A stretch of 54,686 nt of DNA, from positions 1 to 54,686 of the forward strand of contig DIKQ01000012.1 of the NCBI GenBank assembly GCA_002424605.1, given 5' to 3'. Source of the stretch: Cloacimonetes bacterium UBA5614. GTDB taxonomy: Bacteria; Cloacimonadota; Cloacimonadia; Cloacimonadales; Cloacimonadaceae. The position numbers and the translations under genes are program-made. The notes under the pieces are model-generated. The model did not search any database. It was not told the origin of the DNA and saw only the letters and a program-made list of their open reading frames with translations. Shown here piece after piece: positions 50,581 through 54,686 of the stretch (position 1 is its first letter; each line of letters begins with the position of its first letter).

Positions 50581-50620
50581 AAAAGTTGTGCACCCTTTTT
50601 CAAAAAACCTCTACTATATA
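50581..50620 (+). promoter_or_regulatory. Promoter-like bipartite element, copy 2
   Basis: AAAAGTTGTGCACCCTTTTT (50581-50600) and CTACTATATA (50611-50620), again with 15 bases between the GTTGTGCACCC and CTACTATATA blocks. The second block ends 31 bases before the ATG of the 64-residue peptide, a normal promoter distance. Conservation between copies is confined to the two blocks and the T tract; the spacer remainder differs. Confidence 0.65.
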
Positions 50621-50651
50621 TTATAGATTGAATTATTCATGAGAGGTTAAA

Positions 50652-50846
50652 ATGAAAAAAATCGCAATAGCATTAATTCTGAGTTTGATTCTTGCCAATG
50701 TATGCTTTTCTCTTACAACTGCAGAGAAACTTTTGCTTCCAGAATTTACCGGAAACATCGATACCGTGCCTCATCGCGTGATAGAAAGCAGCGATGATGT
50801 GATTATTGTCGAAGTTAATGGGATTGTTTATTTAATCAAGAAGTAA
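50652..50846 (+). CDS. Small exported peptide
   Basis: The 64-residue protein begins with a typical signal sequence, MKKIAIALILSLILANVCFS, leaving a mature part of about 44 residues (LTTAEKLLLPEFTGNIDTVP, then PHRVIESSDDVIIVEVNGIV). It has no cysteine after cleavage and no sorting domain. GAGAGG lies five bases before the ATG, and promoter-like element copy 2 lies just upstream. It is followed after 38 bases by the amidotransferase-like gene. I do not recognise the family. A role as signal, cell-wall or surface peptide is open. Confidence 0.65.
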   Translation: MKKIAIALILSLILANVCFSLTTAEKLLLPEFTGNIDTVPHRVIESSDDVIIVEVNGIVYLIKK

Positions 50847-50884
50847 GCAATAGAAAACAATAGCCGAATAATCGAGATACTTTT

Positions 50885-51886
50885 ATGTTTAGCTTAAACT
50901 GGATGCCTGACTGGGGGGTGAAGAAGAGATTGATTCATAGCTTCGCTGCCAGGAAGCGTCAGATGACTGCGGTTATCTGCAGCGGAAAAGCTAAACTATC
51001 AGATAAAGAATGTTGTCTGAAAGACGAAATCAACTGGCTGGAAAAAAACAAATCCGGCGGCTTTGAAAGTTATCGTGCCATATTGGTAAATAGCACTGTT
51101 TACGAAAAAGGCGAAGATAATCTTTCCAGGGTTGCTGATCCCCCAATAATTACTCTCAGTAATCTTGACAGCTGTGTTGAACCTCCTTCAAAGCAGATTG
51201 ACGACATTTCGGGAAACCATATCAATCAATTGCAGAATTCACAAATCTACATGGCATACTCTGTGAACAGGACTTTGGAAAAGAAGGCGAAAGTCAATCC
51301 TCCATATACTTTTCATGAAAGAAACTCAAATGTTTATTACAGTATGCTGATTGATACCGAACCGGATGACCTTAATCTGCTTTTTCGTCTTTCAGGTTTT
51401 GTTGAATGGCTTGGCCTATACAAACCTGAATTGCTGTTCAGCCAGGAAACCAATGCATCGGAATATCTTTTCTACTGGCTGATACAAAACATAATGGAAA
51501 CTGGCGGAGACGTGCTGAACGGACTTTACAAGGGTTTGAACACCTTATCCAATCACAAAATCGGAGGGCTTTATAATCTCTTCTTCTCAGACGGAACCGG
51601 CGTCTATGCCTATTCCGCTAAAGAAGAGTGCCACAATGGCATCAAGACCATCTCATTCAGGATAAACCGCGACGAACATAATATCTTCAGTTACGTTCTG
51701 CGCAATTCGGAAGACCCTGACGAACTCGACTGGATTCACCTGAAAGCCAATAGTCTCTACTATTTCCCCACTCGCGGAGCACTCCAGAACTATCTAAATA
51801 TTGATACTCCCATTCGTTCTGAGGTAAAACTGAAGAAGTGCATGTACTGGAATTGCCTGTCCCTGATGTCTTCAAATATGATTTAA
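50885..51886 (+). CDS. Class II glutamine-amidotransferase-like protein lacking the catalytic cysteine
   Basis: The 333-residue protein resembles YafJ/GATase_4-type class II amidotransferases in its second half: ASEYLFYWLIQ (191-201), NLFFSDGTGVYAYS (231-244) and WIHLKANSLYYFPTRG near 283-298. In active members the mature protein starts with Cys, which is the nucleophile; here the start is MFSLNWMPDW with no Cys, and the N-terminal half has diverged. The region VNPPYTF (137-143) may be a relic of the NTHPF segment. If the assignment holds, it is a non-catalytic Ntn-fold protein. The ribosome site is weak, suggesting co-translation or low expression. It follows the exported peptide gene. Confidence 0.5.
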   Translation: MFSLNWMPDWGVKKRLIHSFAARKRQMTAVICSGKAKLSDKECCLKDEINWLEKNKSGGFESYRAILVNSTVYEKGEDNLSRVADPPIITLSNLDSCVEPPSKQIDDISGNHINQLQNSQIYMAYSVNRTLEKKAKVNPPYTFHERNSNVYYSMLIDTEPDDLNLLFRLSGFVEWLGLYKPELLFSQETNASEYLFYWLIQNIMETGGDVLNGLYKGLNTLSNHKIGGLYNLFFSDGTGVYAYSAKEECHNGIKTISFRINRDEHNIFSYVLRNSEDPDELDWIHLKANSLYYFPTRGALQNYLNIDTPIRSEVKLKKCMYWNCLSLMSSNMI

Positions 51887-52041
51887 CTTCATAAGATTGC
51901 TAATAAGGCACTTAACAAATATCTCAATCGCGAATTACTTACGCATCAATCTGTTTCTATTTTATCGATTTTTATTGGTTAACCGCTATTGAATTGCTAA
52001 TTCATGTTACTTTTTGAAAACATAACTTACCCATAATCTCA

Positions 52042-52096
52042 ACCTGGGGTCCACCTGGGGTCCACCTGGGGTAAGCCCAGGAGGACTCCACGTGGA
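52042..52096. repeat. 11-bp tandem array, five units, ending in a perfect palindrome
   Basis: ACCTGGGGTCC occurs twice, then ACCTGGGGTAA, GCCCAGGAGGA and CTCCACGTGGA, all 11 bases long and in phase. TCCACGTGGA is a perfect palindrome. The array resembles the five-unit array at 17543-17597. It lies just after the stop of the 52120-53229 gene. The gap 51887-52041 holds nothing else recognisable. Confidence 0.75.
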
Positions 52097-52119
52097 TGGC
52101 AGGGTGGATTACAATATGC

Positions 52120-53229
52120 TCAGTTCAAGATGGTAACAATTCTTGTCCGGATAAGCTTTTCTGCATAAAGACGGGTCAGGTATCTGCCTGAAGGCAATTT
52201 TCTGCCCTGCTCATCTTTTCCGTTCCAGATTATTTCATGAGTTCCGGCAGGCAGGAATCTGTTCACCAAGTTTTTTACCTGCTGTCCGCGTGAATTGTAT
52301 ATGGATAGCGTGGTTCGGGTAGCTTTGTCAAGATGAATAATGAAAGATGTATTGCCTTTAAAGGGATTGGGGTAATTTTGCGAAAGGTATGCCGAAGGAG
52401 TATTCGTTTCGTCAGTATTGGAGACGACGGGGCTCAAGATGAAGTTAGCATTAGTGGTCTGATAAGAGTTAACGACAATATTGTTAATGTTTTGAGGTTG
52501 ATAATTTGCTGCGGTGCAGGAAACGGAATAAGTTCCCGGAGCGATAGAAATGGAAAAGATACCATTAGCCGGTGTAACCGCTGTTGAGCTTCCGGCGGAA
52601 ATTACAGCTCCTGATATGGGGACATTTTGTGTATTCTTAACAATTCCAGTAACGGTTCCGTTGGCAGGGGGCAGGGGAGACCAGACCAGGTGCATATCGG
52701 TGAAACTGCTCTCGTTAGGCGGATAGAGGTCAACCGGGGTAATGCTTTTACTGTAGGTAACGGTTTTATAGCGTCCGGGATTGGACGTGGTGGCGTTATG
52801 CTCAGTGAATTCGACATTTATTGTATAATTGTCATCCGGAACCAGAGCTCCGGCAACATTGGTAGCGTTCCAGGTTACAGTATGCAACTGATGGCTGTTC
52901 AGCGACGCTCCTGTAACAGCTCCAGTAGTGTTGTTACCGGAGCTTGCCAGCCAGCGCACAAGAGTGTATCTGTAGGTGTTCGCCCACACTTTGAGGGTTT
53001 TGACAAACTGGTTGGAAGAATTGGTAATCCAGATAGCGCCTGCATTTCTGGGGGCATAGGCACCACCATAGGTCACAGTCCTGACCGTAAAAGTAAGCGT
53101 TCCATCAATATTGCGGGTCTGGTCAATATAGACGCCGGCGGGATTGATTATCTGCCGGGAATAGAGCAGGCAGATTGTCAGCAGAATCAGACTGCTGAGC
53201 AGAAACAGAGCGAAATATCTTTTATTCAA
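52120..53229 (-). CDS. Exported DUF2271-like protein with carboxypeptidase-regulatory and type IX sorting domains
   Basis: The 369-residue protein has a signal sequence (about 1-25). A beta-rich domain (about 35-165) follows with TYGGAYAPRNAGAIWITN and FVKTLKVWANTYRYTLVRWL, typical of DUF2271. Next come a carboxypeptidase-regulatory-like domain (about 190-265, GTVTGIVKNTQNVPISGAVI) and a C-terminal sorting domain (NYPNPFKGNTSFII, IYNSRGQQVKNL, LPSGRYLTRLY). The start codon is TTG at 53229 with GAGGTG upstream; no ATG lies near. The role is surface or extracellular but otherwise unknown. Confidence 0.82.
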   Translation of the reverse strand: MNKRYFALFLLSSLILLTICLLYSRQIINPAGVYIDQTRNIDGTLTFTVRTVTYGGAYAPRNAGAIWITNSSNQFVKTLKVWANTYRYTLVRWLASSGNNTTGAVTGASLNSHQLHTVTWNATNVAGALVPDDNYTINVEFTEHNATTSNPGRYKTVTYSKSITPVDLYPPNESSFTDMHLVWSPLPPANGTVTGIVKNTQNVPISGAVISAGSSTAVTPANGIFSISIAPGTYSVSCTAANYQPQNINNIVVNSYQTTNANFILSPVVSNTDETNTPSAYLSQNYPNPFKGNTSFIIHLDKATRTTLSIYNSRGQQVKNLVNRFLPAGTHEIIWNGKDEQGRKLPSGRYLTRLYAEKLIRTRIVTILN

Positions 53230-53295
53230 TTTGAATTCACCTCAATTATATTCAAAGATAAAATATCATCTTTACGGGCGGAAAACAAATGCAAT

Positions 53296-53982
53296 TTATA
53301 TTCCCAATCCAGAGGTATTTTCCCAGGGCTTGATGAGTGTATAAGTCATTATTTCTCGTGTCTTACCAAGGATATTGTCCGGCACGAGGTCTTTGTATTT
53401 GTCCAGAACAAGGTATTTATGAAAAGCAATTCCGAGTTTATCCGCTGCTTCCTGAATAATGCGGATTCCAGTCGTAACGACTTCAGCCGTGGTAAACTCC
53501 ATCAGGTTGGTATTGCAGACCAGTTCGCCGATTTTGAGCTTGGAGGAAAACTCCAGCATTTCCTTCATCAGAATGATTTCTTCCGGCGTTGAAGTAAAGG
53601 GACGGTTTGTGTTCACAACGTGAATCATATGATAACCCCTGGCTTCAGCAGGCTCGACAAATCGTCCCAAAGCCCTGCAGCCGGCAGGGTCGCCACCAAC
53701 ATCCAGGATAACGGTCTTTGCTTTGTTTTCAACCGCACCTTTGATGCGGGGAGAAATCATCGGAAGGTCGGCATGCTTAAACTGTCCCTCAGGAGCGATA
53801 ACCTCAATCCCTTCCCGGGCAAAGACATCCCGCACGTCACGGGTCCTGAAATAAGGATTTACCACATCCAGGTCTGCCAGGGAAACTTGTAGTCCCTGCT
53901 GATTCAGTTGTCTGGCGAGGTGAACGGAATATTCGCTTTTTCCACTGCCGAAAGCGCCTATGACTATATATAATCTATTCAT
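53296..53982 (-). CDS. CobQ/MinD-like P-loop ATPase
   Basis: The 228-residue protein begins MNRLYIVIGAFGSGKSEYSV, with a Walker A GAFGSGKS. It continues with LADLDVVNPYFRTRD and VILDVGGDPAGCRALG, a deviant Walker B region. The layout resembles the CobQ/CobB/MinD/ParA nucleotide-binding fold; similar stand-alone proteins are often annotated as cobalamin-synthesis CbiA-like, but no cobalamin genes are nearby. It is cytoplasmic, overlaps the HAD gene by eight bases, and has AAGGATT before its ATG. Confidence 0.8.
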   Translation of the reverse strand: MNRLYIVIGAFGSGKSEYSVHLARQLNQQGLQVSLADLDVVNPYFRTRDVRDVFAREGIEVIAPEGQFKHADLPMISPRIKGAVENKAKTVILDVGGDPAGCRALGRFVEPAEARGYHMIHVVNTNRPFTSTPEEIILMKEMLEFSSKLKIGELVCNTNLMEFTTAEVVTTGIRIIQEAADKLGIAFHKYLVLDKYKDLVPDNILGKTREIMTYTLIKPWENTSGLGI

Positions 53983-54652
53983 TGAGTAATCCTTTGATAT
54001 GTCTTAGTACTTCCGTATAATCTAATGCGGAAAAGCGGGATTCGGCAATAATATCTTTCCTCTGGTCGTCAGAATCCGAGTCATAAATAGAAATGGAGTA
54101 CATTCCTGCGCTGTTGGCAGCCCTGATTCCGCTGAGAGTATCTTCAATGACAATACATTCTTCCGGTTTAGTTTCAAGTTCCTGCGCCGCTTTCAGGTAG
54201 ATATCCGGAAAGGGCTTACCTCTGAGTTCACGGCATCCGGTCACAATGGTTTGGAAGAAACTTAGTAAGGAATGTTGCCTCAGGGCAGCTACTGCCAGGT
54301 CATGTGAATTGCTGGTGCCCATACCGATAGAGAGATTTTTGTCGGCGAGCCACTTAATGACATCCCTGACGTTTTCCTTGAGAGCAATATCACTCTCATA
54401 ATGCCGGCAAACCAAGGCAGTCCACTCGTTCATAATGGACTCCACACTATCAGGCAGGGAAAATCTATCTTTAAAGTACTGGGCGGTTTGGATATAGCTA
54501 TTTCCAAGCGGCATATGTGCAAAGAGATCCTCAGGGACGCCAATCCCTCTTTTTCCAAGGAACTCCCTGTCAACTTGTCTCCATATATGCATGGAATCTA
54601 TCAGGGTGCCGTCCAGGTCGAAGATAACTGCTTTATATGTGTAGTTTTTCAT
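53975..54652 (-). CDS. HAD-superfamily phosphatase (beta-phosphoglucomutase/phosphoglycolate-like)
   Basis: The 225-residue protein has HAD motif I FDLDGTLIDS (nucleophile and acid Asp), a helical cap, motif II GMGTSNS, motif III Lys in RGKPFPDIY, and motif IV IEDTLSGIRAANSAGM. It probably hydrolyses or transfers phosphate on a small sugar phosphate or nucleotide. No ribosome site is visible: the ATG lies only 12 bases after a tRNA 3' end, separated by a T7 tract. It overlaps the P-loop ATPase gene by eight bases. Confidence 0.9.
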   Translation of the reverse strand: MKNYTYKAVIFDLDGTLIDSMHIWRQVDREFLGKRGIGVPEDLFAHMPLGNSYIQTAQYFKDRFSLPDSVESIMNEWTALVCRHYESDIALKENVRDVIKWLADKNLSIGMGTSNSHDLAVAALRQHSLLSFFQTIVTGCRELRGKPFPDIYLKAAQELETKPEECIVIEDTLSGIRAANSAGMYSISIYDSDSDDQRKDIIAESRFSALDYTEVLRHIKGLLNE

Positions 54653-54663
54653 AGATAAAAAAA

Positions 54664-54686
54664 TGGAGCGGGAAACGGGGGTCGAA
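54664..54686 (-). tRNA. tRNA-Gly, 3' end only (cut by the window edge)
   Basis: Read on the minus strand, the last 23 bases are TTCGACC (T-loop), CCCGT (T-stem), TTCCCGC (acceptor strand), discriminator T and encoded CCA. An acceptor TTCCCGC with T73 matches tRNA-Gly, whose 5' strand would be GCGGGAA. The rest, including the anticodon, lies beyond 54686. A T7 tract follows. Confidence 0.8.

Noticed and set aside
50498..50626. 42-residue open frame between the two promoter-like elements
   Set aside because: It runs through element copy 2 and the inverted repeat, and has no clear ribosome site.
52627..53592. 321-residue plus-strand open frame
   Set aside because: It is antisense to two genes with clear domains (DUF2271/sorting domain and the P-loop ATPase) and has no recognisable features.

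Overview
The window looks like a chromosomal segment of an anaerobic, amino-acid- and propionate-metabolising Gram-negative bacterium of the FCB group, most likely a Candidatus Cloacimonadota (Cloacimonas-like) genome. This is inferred from the gene set: a sodium-pump methylmalonyl-CoA decarboxylase, a bacterial V-type ATPase in the Chlamydia/Bacteroides gene order, a 2-oxoacid:ferredoxin oxidoreductase, and six exported proteins ending in type IX (Por) sorting domains. No 16S rRNA is present to confirm it. Coding is dense, mostly on the minus strand, and no insertion sequence, phage or CRISPR array was seen.

Layout. 1-432 is intergenic palindromic repeat. 433-4700 (minus) encodes a four-gene biotin-dependent decarboxylase: carboxyltransferase, an enlarged gamma subunit, a carrier with two biotin domains, and the beta membrane subunit. 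4846-12320 (minus) is the V-ATPase operon E-DUF2764-A-B-D-I-K, whose K subunit keeps the sodium ligands known from Enterococcus. 12698-15286 (minus) is the 2-oxoacid:ferredoxin oxidoreductase operon (delta-alpha-beta-gamma). 15.8-21.2 kb is an accessory stretch, mostly plus strand, with sorting-domain proteins, a small membrane protein and unknowns. 21.3-24.8 kb holds htpG and two membrane/periplasmic iron-sulfur proteins. 24.9-35.0 kb carries an Omp28-like protein, a large repeat cluster, a beta-helix protein, a polysaccharide deacetylase, a DUF192 protein and a secreted M14 carboxypeptidase with a dockerin-like segment. A small SRP RNA (ffs) lies at about 35.07-35.17 kb. 35.2-43.1 kb (minus) is a tightly packed operon: debranching enzyme, GT4 glycosyltransferase, GH57 enzyme, a sigma-54-type activator with a degenerate receiver, YbbR and TsaD. 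43.4-49.2 kb holds a TSUP transporter, an outer-membrane barrel protein, an orphan UmuD-like peptidase and a TPR lipoprotein.

49.4-51.9 kb (plus) is the most unusual part. An atypical sigma-70-family factor is followed by two copies of a bipartite promoter-like element with identical spacing, then a 64-residue exported peptide and a glutamine-amidotransferase-like protein lacking its N-terminal cysteine. 52.1-54.7 kb has a sorting-domain protein, a P-loop ATPase, a HAD hydrolase and the 3' end of a tRNA-Gly cut by the window edge.

How the parts fit (inference): oxidation of 2-oxoacids to acyl-CoA and reduced ferredoxin, methylmalonyl-CoA decarboxylation coupled to sodium export, and a sodium-coupled V-ATPase would together form a sodium-based energy circuit. 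Storage glucan turnover sits in one operon. The six sorting-domain proteins form a cell-surface set. Intergenic space carries at least four families of short repeats.
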